A stretch of 64,000 nt of DNA from Sulfurimicrobium sp963741495 (lineage in GTDB: Bacteria; Pseudomonadota; Gammaproteobacteria; Burkholderiales; Sulfuricellaceae), in assembly GCA_963741495.1 (NCBI GenBank), contig CAVUID010000018.1:1-64000 (forward strand), written 5' to 3'. Each line of letters starts with the position of its first letter. The first letter of the stretch is position 1. Below are positions 17,301 to 26,162 of this stretch, one piece after another. A model generated the notes under the pieces. It saw nothing but the letters and a program-made list of their open reading frames with translations. It made no database searches and was not told the origin of the DNA. The position numbers and the translations under genes were made by a program.

Positions 17301-18344
17301 ATGGACCACATTATGGATACTCTGACCCTTACCCGCCCGGACGACTGGCACCTGCATCTGCGCGATGGCGAGCAGATGCAGGCCGTGATTGCCGACACGG
17401 CACGGCACTTCGCTCGCGCCATCGTCATGCCCAACCTGCGCCCGCCCGTGACCACCACCGAGCTGGCCATGGCCTACCGCCAGCGCATTCTCGACGCCCT
17501 GCCCGCCGGTTCCGATTTCCAGCCCCTGATGACGCTGTATCTCACCGACAACACCGCGCCCGAGGAAATTGCGCGCGCCAGGGCCAGCGGCATGGTGCAT
17601 GGCGTGAAACTCTACCCCGCCGGCGCCACCACCAATTCCGATTCCGGCGTGACCGACATCCACAAATGCCATGCCGCGCTGGAGGCGATGCAGGAACACG
17701 ACCTGCCGTTGCTGGTCCATGGTGAGGACACCCACCCGCTGGTGGACGTGTTCGATCGCGAGCAGGTGTTCATCGGCAAGGTGCTGGTGCCGCTGCTGGA
17801 CCGCTACCCGCGCCTGAGAGTGGTTTTCGAGCACATCACCACCCGCCAGGCGGTGGAATTCGTCAAGGCAGCGCCCGCCAACGTGGCTGCCACCATTACC
17901 GTGCATCACCTGCTCTACAGCCGCAACGCGATGTTCGCCGGCGGCATGCGCCCGCACATGTACTGCCTGCCGGTGCTGAAGCGTGAAGAGCACCGCTGGG
18001 CACTGATCGGCGCCGCGACCAGCGGCAACCCGAAATTCTTTCTCGGCACCGACAGCGCCCCGCATGCCAGAAACGCCAAGGAATCGGCCTGCGGTTGTGC
18101 CGGTATTTATACCGCCCACGCGGCACTTGAGCTTTATGCTGAAGTTTTTGAAGCGGCCAATGCGCTGGACAAGCTGGAAGGATTTGCCAGTTTTCATGGC
18201 CCGGATTTTTACCGGCTGCCCCGTAATGCCGGTACGGTCACGCTGCGCAAGGAAAGCTGGGAAGTGCCCGCCGCGCTGCCGTTCGGAAATGAAACACTGA
18301 CTCCGCTGCGCGCAGGTGAGTCAGTGGGCTGGAAACTGGCCTGA
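17301..18344 (+). CDS. pyrC: Dihydroorotase (class II)
   Basis: The enzyme closes carbamoyl-aspartate to dihydroorotate, the third step of pyrimidine synthesis. The zinc-binding HLHLRDG is near residue 17, the carboxylated Lys in HGVKLYPAGATTN near 100, the His residues in LLVHGE and FEHITT near 140 and 178, and the catalytic Asp in LGTDSAPHA near 250. Length is 347 residues from the ATG at 17301, matching the E. coli type. A second ATG at 17313 is equally possible because neither has a clear ribosome binding site. A repeat element lies directly upstream. Confidence 0.97.
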   Translation: MDHIMDTLTLTRPDDWHLHLRDGEQMQAVIADTARHFARAIVMPNLRPPVTTTELAMAYRQRILDALPAGSDFQPLMTLYLTDNTAPEEIARARASGMVHGVKLYPAGATTNSDSGVTDIHKCHAALEAMQEHDLPLLVHGEDTHPLVDVFDREQVFIGKVLVPLLDRYPRLRVVFEHITTRQAVEFVKAAPANVAATITVHHLLYSRNAMFAGGMRPHMYCLPVLKREEHRWALIGAATSGNPKFFLGTDSAPHARNAKESACGCAGIYTAHAALELYAEVFEAANALDKLEGFASFHGPDFYRLPRNAGTVTLRKESWEVPAALPFGNETLTPLRAGESVGWKLA

Positions 18345-18347
18345 CCG

Positions 18348-19394
18348 CTATTTTTCATACATGAGGCCGATTTCATCGGCGCATTTTTCAGGCCGGTTGC
18401 GGTGTATTTCGAGCAGTTGCCGAGCCGTCTCCAGCCAGCGGTCTGCACCCTGCTGAGTCATGAGGTGCAGGGCTTGCAGCCCATCGCCTTCGGTCCACCG
18501 CTGATAGGCTGCACTCAGTTCGGGAAATAATGCGCGCCGCATCCCCCCGAGGTTGGCGAAGTAGAAATGCAGGCCTGGCTTCATGCGCCTGTTCCAGCAG
18601 GGCCGGCAGGGTGGAAATGCAGTCAGCCAGATGGTCGCGTACCGCCCGGGCCACCAGTTCACCGCGCGTGCCGGAAACGGCAAGCAGCAACCGGCCCCAG
18701 CGCTTCACCCAGGCTTCCGCTCTGCACGCCATTCGCCGACTTCATGCAATAGCGCCGATTCCACTTCGTTGTCGGTCATCCGTTCCAGCGCCCGGTCAAA
18801 ATCAGCGTCAAAATCGTAGCAGGCCATCGCCCGCGCCATGGCATCCTGTTTTTGTTTCCAGCGCCATTCCTCGATCTTTTCCCACAGCATGCGGCGCATG
18901 GACTCGCGCCGGATAAACAGAGTGCCATCCAGCAGCATGGCGGGCGGCGCAGTCATGTCACGCGCATGCTCGTGGCCGGCGATGAGCACCGGAAGGCCAT
19001 GACGTTCTTCCTCGCGCGAACAGCTCAGCCAGAAAAAAGTGCGGCGCGGTACGCCCGCCGTAACCGCCGCTGTAAACCAGCCCGTGCTGCAATCAATTCG
19101 CTGTTGATGGCCGAGGTTTCAAACGGGTCGAGTTTGTGTCCTTTGACAGGAGGAGTGGCTTCAAACCCGGTTTCCTCCAGCTGCTTCCCACAATCATTCT
19201 CTGTCGGTGACTTATCCAGTCGCCCAGTTCATCCTTGGGGAGAGTGGCATTGAACGGGAAACCATGCTCCCAGCGGTAATATTCACGCATTTTCAGCAAA
19301 TAAGTGCACAGGGTGTAGTTGCGCGCATGCAGCGCGTCACTGATGTGGCAGTTATGCTGGACGGTGGCACGAGGCTGTAGAGATCGGGCGTCAT
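18348..19394 (-). CDS. Conserved protein of unknown function, six frameshifts
   Basis: Joined across breaks, the protein reads from MTPDLYSLV through HNCHISDALHARNYTLCTYL, KMREYYRWEHGFPFNATLP, HKLDPFETSAINSEL, GLVYSGGYGGRTAPHFFLAE, GHEHARDMTAPPAML, ESMRRMLWEKIEEWRW, DHLADCISTLPALLEQ and GLHFYFANLGGMRRALFPEL. I recognise it as a conserved family (I believe the Sfum_1244 type) without known function; no signal peptide or membrane helix is seen. Breaks lie near 19359-19374, 19208-19221, 19080-19093, 19008-19022, 18712-18725 and 18578-18592. Three are missing and three are extra bases, so the net length (348 residues) is unchanged. It may be a soluble enzyme or regulator; no further claim is possible. 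Confidence 0.7.
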
Positions 19395-19408
19395 GACAAG
19401 TCCTATTG

Positions 19409-19436
19409 TTGACTATACTTACTCAGGATTTATATC
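19409..19436 (+). promoter_or_regulatory. Candidate rnpB promoter
   Basis: TTGACT (19409-19414) and TATATC (19431-19436) are 16 bases apart and would start transcription about 20 bases before the mature RNA end. A TAGAAT at 19448-19453 is an alternative -10 that would fire exactly at the RNA start but lacks a good -35. Confidence 0.5.
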
Positions 19437-19460
19437 ACGAATCATGCTAGAATCCAAACC

Positions 19461-19811
19461 GAAGCTGGCTAGGCAGTCGCTGTATGGTTTTCCATGCAGA
19501 GGAAAGTCCGGGCTCCACAGAGCAGGATGCCGGCTAACGGCCGGACGCCGTGAGGCGATGGAAAGTGGCACAGAAAATATACCGCCGATGGCCCGCAAGG
19601 GATCAGGTAAGGTTGAAATGGCGAGGTAAGAGCTCACCGCGTTGCTGGTAACAGCAATGGCAGGTTAAACCCCATCCGGAGCAAGGCCAAATAGGGGGGC
19701 ACTGGCGCTGCTCGCGTTGCCCCCGGGTAGGCTGCTTGAGCGCTGGAGTAATTCAGCGCCTAGAGGAATGACTGTCCACGACAGAACCCGGCTTATCGGC
19801 CAGCTTCACCC
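19461..19811 (+). ncRNA. rnpB: RNase P RNA (bacterial type A)
   Basis: The catalytic RNA that trims tRNA 5' leaders. The conserved blocks occur in the right order: GAAGCTGGCTAGGCAGTCGC at the 5' end, GAGGAAAGTCCGGGCTCC, CCGCCGATGGCCC, GGATCAGGTAAGGTTGAAA, GGTAAGAGCTCACCG, GGAGCAAGGCCAAATAGGGG, GGGTAGGCTGCTTGAG, and AATGACTGTCCACGACAGAA followed by CCCGGCTTATCGGCCAG at the 3' end. The length of about 350 bases and the block order match the E. coli-type A fold. It lies between a divergent unknown gene and a chemoreceptor. Confidence 0.98.
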
Positions 19812-19919
19812 CTCATACTGACCACCTGCCAACTTGGTGGGCGCGTCTCTTGCGCTTGTTCAATTCCCCCTGCGAAGTGGCAGAATCGCCGTTGCGATGC
19901 CAAAAAACCAGGGGGAAAC

Positions 19920-21665
19920 ATGATGAGCAGCCAGTCGCAATCACTTGATTACCAGAATATGGTGACTGACAAGGTTTTACCGCCGCGTCTGACCGTCACG
20001 CATTCCCTGATTCTGTTTCTGTCTGTCACGATGCTGGCCTATCTGCTGGGCGGTATGACCTACCTTGCTGTGCGGGAATTTGTACCTGACTATGTCATGA
20101 ATTTTGTCATGGTCAGTGGAACGGCGCTGATAGCGGCTGTCATGGTTTACCTGCGCACGCTGCGACCGCTTGAATCCGCGCAGCTGATCATGCGAAAAAT
20201 AATGGAAAATCCTCAGGCAGATCAAACTGACAAGGCCATGGCAAACCGCCTCATGGGCCCCCTGATTGGCAAAATTGGGGCCGTACTGAATAAATTCACA
20301 AGCATGGCCTGCGAAGTCTCGAAGATTATCGAAAAAAATTCCATCTCCCTGGCCGAAACCTCATTCAAGACCGACCGACTGGAGCGGGACATGGAAGGCC
20401 TGGTTGCCAAATCCAGGGAAATCGCGGCGGCCAGTGAAAACATCTTTGCTTCCACGGACAATGTTTCCAGCGCGACCAAAATCGCCGTGGCGGAAGCGAA
20501 TCAGGCTCAGGAGGAAAGCATTGCCGGCCAAGCAGCATTGCAGCAGGCTATCGCGCAGATTCGAAAGGTCTCGGAAAAAACCGAATCCACCGCAAATCTG
20601 ATTTCCATGCTGGAAACGAGATCGCATGAAGTGGAAAGCGTCTCGCTTGCAATCCGGGAAATCGCCGACCAGACCAACCTGCTGGCGCTCAATGCCGCGA
20701 TCGAAGCGGCACGTGCAGGCGAAGCCGGACGGGGATTTGCCGTGGTTGCCGATGAGGTCAGAAAGCTGGCCGAGAAAACGGTAATCGCCAACGATCAGAT
20801 CGGTCACATGATGGCCGATATCCGGCAGGAAACCATGGCCGCTGCTACCACCATGCAGGAACTGGTTGGACTCGCGAATCAGGGCGTCAACCAGATCGAC
20901 CGGGCAGGCGAACAACTCGACGGCATACTGGGCCACTCGAATATCATGCGTGAGCAACTTTCATCGATTGCCTCAGGGGTGGAAATGAATCACCGGGATG
21001 TCGCGCAAATCTCCAGCGCGCTGAACTACATGCAGGAGCAGATCATGGGATTCGAGCGCCAGATCCGGGACATCTCCGAACAATCGATGGCGCTTTCGGA
21101 ACTGGGCGAAACCATGTTTGAGTCCATGGCAGACTTGTCGATTGATACCATACACAACCGTATGTTCCTGACGGCAAAAAAAACATCAGAAGCTATTGCC
21201 GCGATGTTCGAACAGGCCATTCAGAGTGGGGAGATTTCCGAGGCCAAGCTTTTTGATCGAAAATACCAGCAGATTCCCGGTACCAACCCGCCCAAGCAGA
21301 AAACTGCATTCGATGATTTTACTGATCGAACCCTCCCGACCATTCAGGAAAATACCCTGTCAGCGAATCAGGAAATCATCTACGCCATCGCGGTGGACAA
21401 CAATGGTTATTGCCCAACCCATAATAAGAAGTTTTCTCAGCCCCTGACCGGCAATCGTGAAAAAGATCTGGTTGGCAACCGAACCAAGCGCATTTTTGAC
21501 GACCGCACCGGCAGACGCTGCGGCAGCAATTCCAGGTACATGCTGCTGCAAACTTACAAGCGCGATACCGGCGAAGTCATGCACGACATAAGTGTTCCCA
21601 TCCTTGTCAATGGAAAGCACTGGGGCGGATTCAGGATGGGCTACCGGGCGGACGCACGTTCATAG
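19920..21665 (+). CDS. Methyl-accepting chemotaxis protein with C-terminal sensor-like domain
   Basis: 581 residues. Two adjacent membrane helices (about 28-50 and 56-76) enclose almost no periplasmic loop. The signalling hairpin tip is at about 243-285 (REIADQTNLLALNAAIEAAR, then GFAVVADEVRKLAEKT). After the coiled coil, residues about 390-581 form an extra domain (AVDNNGYCPTHNKKFSQPL, GNRTKRIFDDRTGRR, MLLQTYKRDTGEVMHD, GKHWGGFRMGYRAD). By sequence this looks like a Cache/PAS-type ligand domain, placed in the cytoplasm. Start choice: ATG at 19920 behind GGGGGAAAC, with a second ATG next to it. No che genes are nearby. The ligand may be an intracellular metabolite, which is inference. Confidence 0.9.
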   Translation: MMSSQSQSLDYQNMVTDKVLPPRLTVTHSLILFLSVTMLAYLLGGMTYLAVREFVPDYVMNFVMVSGTALIAAVMVYLRTLRPLESAQLIMRKIMENPQADQTDKAMANRLMGPLIGKIGAVLNKFTSMACEVSKIIEKNSISLAETSFKTDRLERDMEGLVAKSREIAAASENIFASTDNVSSATKIAVAEANQAQEESIAGQAALQQAIAQIRKVSEKTESTANLISMLETRSHEVESVSLAIREIADQTNLLALNAAIEAARAGEAGRGFAVVADEVRKLAEKTVIANDQIGHMMADIRQETMAAATTMQELVGLANQGVNQIDRAGEQLDGILGHSNIMREQLSSIASGVEMNHRDVAQISSALNYMQEQIMGFERQIRDISEQSMALSELGETMFESMADLSIDTIHNRMFLTAKKTSEAIAAMFEQAIQSGEISEAKLFDRKYQQIPGTNPPKQKTAFDDFTDRTLPTIQENTLSANQEIIYAIAVDNNGYCPTHNKKFSQPLTGNREKDLVGNRTKRIFDDRTGRRCGSNSRYMLLQTYKRDTGEVMHDISVPILVNGKHWGGFRMGYRADARS

Positions 21666-21713
21666 GGGCTCTTTCCCCCAATTCTGCTATCAGAAATACC
21701 TTGTGAGCAGGTC

Positions 21714-22373
21714 TCAACTGGCTGCGGCGTAATCGGTTTGGTCGTAAACCTGAGTGAGCTGCACGCCGACTTCGCTGATGGCCTGCAACTTGTTTGACAG
21801 CACGTTTTGCACTGAACTTCGATGCTCGTGCGGAGGGGGATATCCCTGCCATCCTTCCGGTGTATGTACGTCGAGGCAGTAATAGGCATAAGGGGCAACT
21901 TTTTCTCCGATGTCATCCGTGACAACGGTGAGTCGATATCCGCTGGATTCAGCGCCGTCTAACGCGCCATGCGGGACAATGCTTTCCTCGAAGTCGATAA
22001 ATTGCGCGTCACTTTCCTGTGTATAACCCGGTAATGAGGCGAGCAGGCTGACGATTTGCTGATGTGTCAATTTAGCCGATGCCTTGCTGATCGCGGCGCG
22101 GTAATCATCCTGATTCATTGTCCAGCGTGCCACGGGAACCTGGCGTTCATTTTCAACCATGCCGGCGTTCAGGCCGCGAATATTCACCATGTCCGAGATG
22201 TTGACGCAGAACATTTCGGGGCTGAGCCCTTTCAGATCAAAGCGGGACAATTCGGCACTTGGCAAGACGCTAATATAGCCGGCCCAGTCCGTGCCATTGG
22301 GTATCAGCACGGGCCGTACCTGATATTGAAGGATAAGGGTCTTGCCCTGTATGGAGATGAGTATTTTTTTCAA
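21714..22373 (-). CDS. Hypothetical protein, 219 residues
   Basis: I do not recognise this protein. It starts at TTG 22373 (MKKILISIQGKTLILQYQ) behind AGGAAA; no earlier ATG is in frame. There is no signal peptide or membrane helix. Features include a mixed alpha/beta composition, a YAYYCLDVHTPEGWQGYPPP segment near residue 165 and a C-terminal helix (VQNVLSNKLQAISEVGVQLT). Base composition is slightly lower in GC than the neighbours, which may mean recent acquisition. It lies downstream of the glnA terminator and probably has its own promoter. Confidence 0.6.
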   Translation of the reverse strand: MKKILISIQGKTLILQYQVRPVLIPNGTDWAGYISVLPSAELSRFDLKGLSPEMFCVNISDMVNIRGLNAGMVENERQVPVARWTMNQDDYRAAISKASAKLTHQQIVSLLASLPGYTQESDAQFIDFEESIVPHGALDGAESSGYRLTVVTDDIGEKVAPYAYYCLDVHTPEGWQGYPPPHEHRSSVQNVLSNKLQAISEVGVQLTQVYDQTDYAAAS

Positions 22374-22464
22374 AACGAGGGAATTTCCTGCTGCAAAATA
22401 TTTAGCCCTGTTTGAGCTGGAATTTTTCTGGAAAGGACGCTATGCGCAGTGGGTCAAACAGCAA

Positions 22465-22494
22465 TAAAAAAAGGCGGGTTACCCCGCCCTTTTC
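22465..22494 (-). terminator. Rho-independent terminator of glnA
   Basis: On the minus strand GGGCGGGG, loop TAA, CCCGCC and a run of seven T form a classic terminator 19 bases after the glnA stop. Confidence 0.93.
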
Positions 22495-22512
22495 TGCCGC
22501 TGTCGCTGTGTA

Positions 22513-23922
22513 TTACAGGCTGTAATACATGTCGAACTCGACCGGGTGCGTGGTCATGCGGAAGCGGGTGACATCTTCCATCTTCAGAGTGATGTAAGCA
22601 TCAACCCAGTCATTGGAGAACACACCGCCACGGGTCAGGAACTCGCGATCCTTGTCCAGGTAGTCCAGCGCCTGCTCGAGCGAGGAGCACACGGTCGGAA
22701 CCAGTTTTTCTTCTTCCGGCGGCAGGTCGTACAGATTCTTGTCCATGGCATCGCCCGGGTGAATCTTGTTCTGGATACCGTCCAGGCCTGCCATCATCAG
22801 CGCGGAGAAGCACAGGTACGGGTTGGCGGAAGGGTCAGGGAAGCGGGTCTCGATACGGCGGCCCTTGTCGCTGGCAACGTGCGGGATGCGGATCGAAGCA
22901 GAGCGGTTCTTGGCGGAGTAAGCCAGCATGACCGGCGCTTCAAAGCCAGGCACCAGACGCTTGTAGGAGTTGGTGCCGGGGTTGGTGATCGCATTCAGCG
23001 CACGAGCGTGCTTGATGATCCCGCCGATGTAGAACAGCGCGAGTTCAGACAGGCCGCCGTAACCGTTGCCGGCAAACAGGTTCTTGCCGTCTTTCCAGAT
23101 CGACTGGTGCACGTGCATGCCGGAACCGTTGTCGCCCACGATAGGCTTGGGCATGAAGGTCGCGGTCTTGCCATAGGCGTGGGACACGTTGTGCACTACG
23201 TATTTCAGGATCTGGGTCCAGTCGGCACGCTTGACCAGGGTGCTGAACTTGGTGCCGATTTCGCACTGGCCGGCGGTTGCCACTTCGTGGTGATGCACTT
23301 CAACCGGCACGCCCATTTCTTCCAGCGCCAGGCACATGGCAGAACGGATGTCCTGGAAGGAATCGACGGGAGGAACCGGGAAATAACCACCCTTGACGCC
23401 CGGACGGTGACCCATGTTGCCGCCTTCGAGACGGGCTTTGGAAGACCATGCAGCTTCTTCGGAATCAATCGAAACCGAGGCGCCGGACATGTCAGCATGC
23501 CAGGTCACGGAATCAAAGATGAAGAATTCTGGCTCAGGACCAAAGTAGGCGGTATCGCCAATGCCGGAGGATTTCAGATAGGCTTCAGCGCGTTTGGCGA
23601 TGGAGCGTGGGCAGCGGTCATAGCCTTTGCCGTCTGAGGGCTCAACCACGTCGCAGCTGATGATCAGGGTGGATTCATCGAAGAACGGGTCCATGTTGGC
23701 GGTTTCCGGGTCCGGCATCAGCAGCATGTCGGAAGCCTGAATGCCTTTCCAGCCAGCGATGGAGGAGCCGTCGAAAGCATGGCCGTCTTCGAACCAGCCT
23801 TCATCCACCACATGGGAAGGAATGGAAACGTGCTGTTCTTTGCCGCGCGTGTCGGTAAAACGCAGATCAACGAATTTGACTTCGTTGTCCTTGATCATTT
23901 TCAATACATCAGCAACCGCCAT
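22513..23922 (-). CDS. glnA: Glutamine synthetase, type I-beta
   Basis: It joins ammonia to glutamate at the cost of ATP and is the main entry of nitrogen. At 469 residues it has the normal length. Motifs are DGSSIAGWKGIQASDM near residue 50, MHVHQSIWKDGKNLF near 268, and the adenylylation site NLYDLPPEEE with the Tyr near residue 398, so control by GlnE is expected. A sigma-54 promoter and two NtrC-type sites lie upstream; a strong terminator follows. No glnL or glnG genes are adjacent. Confidence 0.98.
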   Translation of the reverse strand: MAVADVLKMIKDNEVKFVDLRFTDTRGKEQHVSIPSHVVDEGWFEDGHAFDGSSIAGWKGIQASDMLLMPDPETANMDPFFDESTLIISCDVVEPSDGKGYDRCPRSIAKRAEAYLKSSGIGDTAYFGPEPEFFIFDSVTWHADMSGASVSIDSEEAAWSSKARLEGGNMGHRPGVKGGYFPVPPVDSFQDIRSAMCLALEEMGVPVEVHHHEVATAGQCEIGTKFSTLVKRADWTQILKYVVHNVSHAYGKTATFMPKPIVGDNGSGMHVHQSIWKDGKNLFAGNGYGGLSELALFYIGGIIKHARALNAITNPGTNSYKRLVPGFEAPVMLAYSAKNRSASIRIPHVASDKGRRIETRFPDPSANPYLCFSALMMAGLDGIQNKIHPGDAMDKNLYDLPPEEEKLVPTVCSSLEQALDYLDKDREFLTRGGVFSNDWVDAYITLKMEDVTRFRMTTHPVEFDMYYSL

Positions 23923-23974
23923 ACTTTTCTCCTAGACGAAATAACGGGTAAAAAATTCTGTGAAACCACTTGTT

Positions 23975-23990
23975 AGCATGAAACATGCCA
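23975..23990 (-). promoter_or_regulatory. Sigma-54 promoter of glnA
   Basis: The minus strand reads TGGCATGTTTCATGCT. GG and GC are separated by exactly ten bases, as the -24/-12 pattern requires, about 50 bases before the glnA start. Confidence 0.85.
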
Positions 23991-24052
23991 CGCGCTAAAG
24001 CAAAAAAAGCTATTTTGCCATAATCAGTTACAGGAGATGCAGAAAAAATTGA

Positions 24053-24069
24053 TGCACCATAACAATGCA
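24053..24069. promoter_or_regulatory. NtrC-like enhancer site, proximal
   Basis: TGCACCATAACAATGCA matches the palindrome TGCACC-N5-GGTGCA in the left half and in the outer right half. It is about 65 bases upstream of the sigma-54 promoter. Confidence 0.65.
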
Positions 24070-24083
24070 TTTGCGCGTCAGAG

Positions 24084-24100
24084 TGCACCGTTATGGTGCG
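24084..24100. promoter_or_regulatory. NtrC-like enhancer site, distal
   Basis: TGCACCGTTATGGTGCG is a near-perfect NtrC palindrome. Its centre is 31 bases from that of the proximal site, three helical turns, and it overlaps the last codons of the upstream cation efflux gene. Confidence 0.75.
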
Positions 24101-25240
24101 GCTTCGTAAAATAGCCGGATTGTGCCAAAAAAAGGATCCTCTCCGGGCCGCTGTGCTACGGCTCTGGCAAAGGCTTCGTCACGTACCGGGCCTGCCAGGA
24201 AAATATCCGCCTCGACCCTGCCATCCAGATAATGCAAGGCAATACGACTGGACAAGGGCAGGGGCATGCCCAGTTGCTGTTCCAGATGGGCCAGCAGCGT
24301 TTCGCGTGGAGGCAGGTGCAGGCTGCGCTTGACCGCCGAATCGTCCTCGGGATCGATATGGATCATCACATCGAGCGCATCATGTGTTTTGACCACGCGG
24401 GCACGTGCCGTCTCTGCAATATAATGTCCCTCGGAAACGCTGATCTTCGGCTCCACCAGCACATGCGCGTCCACCAGCGCGCGGTCGCCCATGCGTCGCG
24501 TGCGCAGTTCGTGCAGATCGCGCACACCGGGCGTCGCCAGCAGGGTGGCCCGGATCGCCGCCACTTCCTTCTCATCCAGGCTGGTATCAATCAGCTCCAT
24601 CAGGGCGTGGTAAGCCTGCTTCCAGCCCATGCGGAAAATCATTGCAGCCACCAATGCCGCCGCGAGCAGATCAAGCGAAGTCACGCCGGCCAGGTTGCCG
24701 GCAATACCCGCCACCACGACCACCGAGGAGGCCGCGTCCGAGCGCGCATGCCAGGCATTTGCCTCGAGCATGCGCGAACGCAGCTTGCGCGCCACATGCA
24801 GCATGTAGCGGAACGAGCCCTTCCTTGCCCGCCAGCGTGAGTATGGCAATCCATAGCGTCATGACATGGACGGTCTGCAGTGCCGAGGGATCTTGCAGGC
24901 GCTGCGCTGCACCCCACAGCAGGGCGCCGCCGGTGGCCATGAGAATCAGCCCCAGCACCAGCGTGGTGGCGGTCTCGATACGGGCGTGACCGTATGGGTG
25001 GTCGTCATCCGCATCCTTGGAGCCATGGCGGTTGGCGAACAGCACCAGAAAGTCGCACAGCAGGTCGGAGAGGGAGTGCACACCATCGGCGACCAGGGCC
25101 GAGGACTTGCCGATGATGCCAATCACGATTTGCAGCACGGTCAGTACCACATTCACCGCAACGCTGATCCAGGTCACTTTTTGCGCCGACTGGTAACGCT
25201 CGGAAGCAGGATTCGCTTTCATAAGGCTCATGCCATTCAT
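24091..25240 (-). CDS. Cation diffusion facilitator (FieF/CDF family), one frameshift
   Basis: A membrane antiporter that exports divalent metals such as Zn, Fe, Co or Ni. The N-terminal half has helices with SALVADGVHSLSDLLCD (metal-site Asp residues) and DDDHPYGHARIE. The C-terminal half has HARSDAASSVVVVAGIAGN and a cytoplasmic domain (DLHELRTRRMGDRALVDAHV, DVMIHIDPED). The frame breaks near 24809-24820, where one extra base splits GKEGL from FRYMLHVARK; removing it gives 382 residues. Three close ATGs (25240, 25231, 25222) are possible starts. The metal cannot be told from sequence. Confidence 0.9.
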
Positions 25241-25346
25241 TCAATAATGAACCCGCATTTTAACCCGGATGCCACTTAATTAGACGTACAGTTGCAGAGC
25301 CACTCAGGTAAAATCCCCGGCAGTCCATTTTCCCGTTCGAATCAAG

Positions 25347-26162
25347 ATGACCGATCGTTACGCCGTTGTGGGAAACCCGGTTGCCCACAGCAAATCCCCC
25401 CTGATTCACGCCGAATTTGCCCGCCAGACCGGGCAGGATCTGAGCTATACCACGCTGCTCGCCCCGCTCGATGGTTTTGCCGCCACGGTGAAAAAGTTTC
25501 AGCGCGAAGGCGGCAAGGGGCTGAATGTCACCGTGCCGTTCAAGCAGGAAGCGTGGCAGTTGGCCACCCGCCTGACCGAACGCGCGCAGTTGGCACAGGC
25601 GGTCAATACGCTCAAGTTCGAGGATGACGAAATTCTTGGCGATAACACTGACGGGGCTGGTCTGGTGCGCGACATCACCGGCAATCTCGGCTTTGCCGTC
25701 CGGGGCAAAAAAATTCTTCTCATGGGTGCGGGCGGCGCCGCGCGGGGCGTGATCCTGCCCCTGCTCAAGGAATGCCCGGCGCTGTTCGCTATTGCCAACC
25801 GTACTCCCGCCAGGGCGCACGAACTGGCGCAGCAGTTCCTGCCCCACGGCGACATTTCCAGCGGCGAATACGCCAGCCTCGCCGGCTGCCACTTCGATCT
25901 CGTCATCAACGCCACTTCCAGCAGCCTGTCGGATGAACTTCCGCCCCTGCCGTCGGGCGTGTTCTCGTCCGGCAGCCTGGCCTATGACATGATGTACGGC
26001 AAGGGGCTGACCCCATTCCTGCAGTTTGCGCAAAATAACGGCGCAGCGCAGCTCGCAGACGGGCTGGGCATGCTGGTGGAGCAGGCAGCGGAGTCATTCT
26101 CCCTGTGGCGCGGCGTGCGCCCCGACACCCGGCCAGTCATGACCATGCTGAAAGCCGCATGA
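25347..26162 (+). CDS. aroE: Shikimate dehydrogenase
   Basis: It reduces 3-dehydroshikimate to shikimate with NADPH in the chorismate pathway. Motifs are VGNPVAHSKSPLIH near residue 8 (shikimate-binding Ser residues), NVTVPFKQEA with the catalytic Lys near 66, NTDGAGLVRDI near 99 and the Rossmann GAGGAARGVILPLL near 126. It has 271 residues, the normal length. The stop overlaps the mtgA start by 4 bases (ATGA), so the two are translationally coupled. Confidence 0.97.
   Translation: MTDRYAVVGNPVAHSKSPLIHAEFARQTGQDLSYTTLLAPLDGFAATVKKFQREGGKGLNVTVPFKQEAWQLATRLTERAQLAQAVNTLKFEDDEILGDNTDGAGLVRDITGNLGFAVRGKKILLMGAGGAARGVILPLLKECPALFAIANRTPARAHELAQQFLPHGDISSGEYASLAGCHFDLVINATSSSLSDELPPLPSGVFSSGSLAYDMMYGKGLTPFLQFAQNNGAAQLADGLGMLVEQAAESFSLWRGVRPDTRPVMTMLKAA

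Noticed and set aside
19812..19919. Possible tRNA or second small RNA after rnpB
   Set aside because: No cloverleaf or CCA end could be found; the region is the ordinary leader of the chemoreceptor gene.
22546..23637. Plus-strand frame of 363 codons opposite glnA
   Set aside because: Shadow of glutamine synthetase with no recognisable domain.
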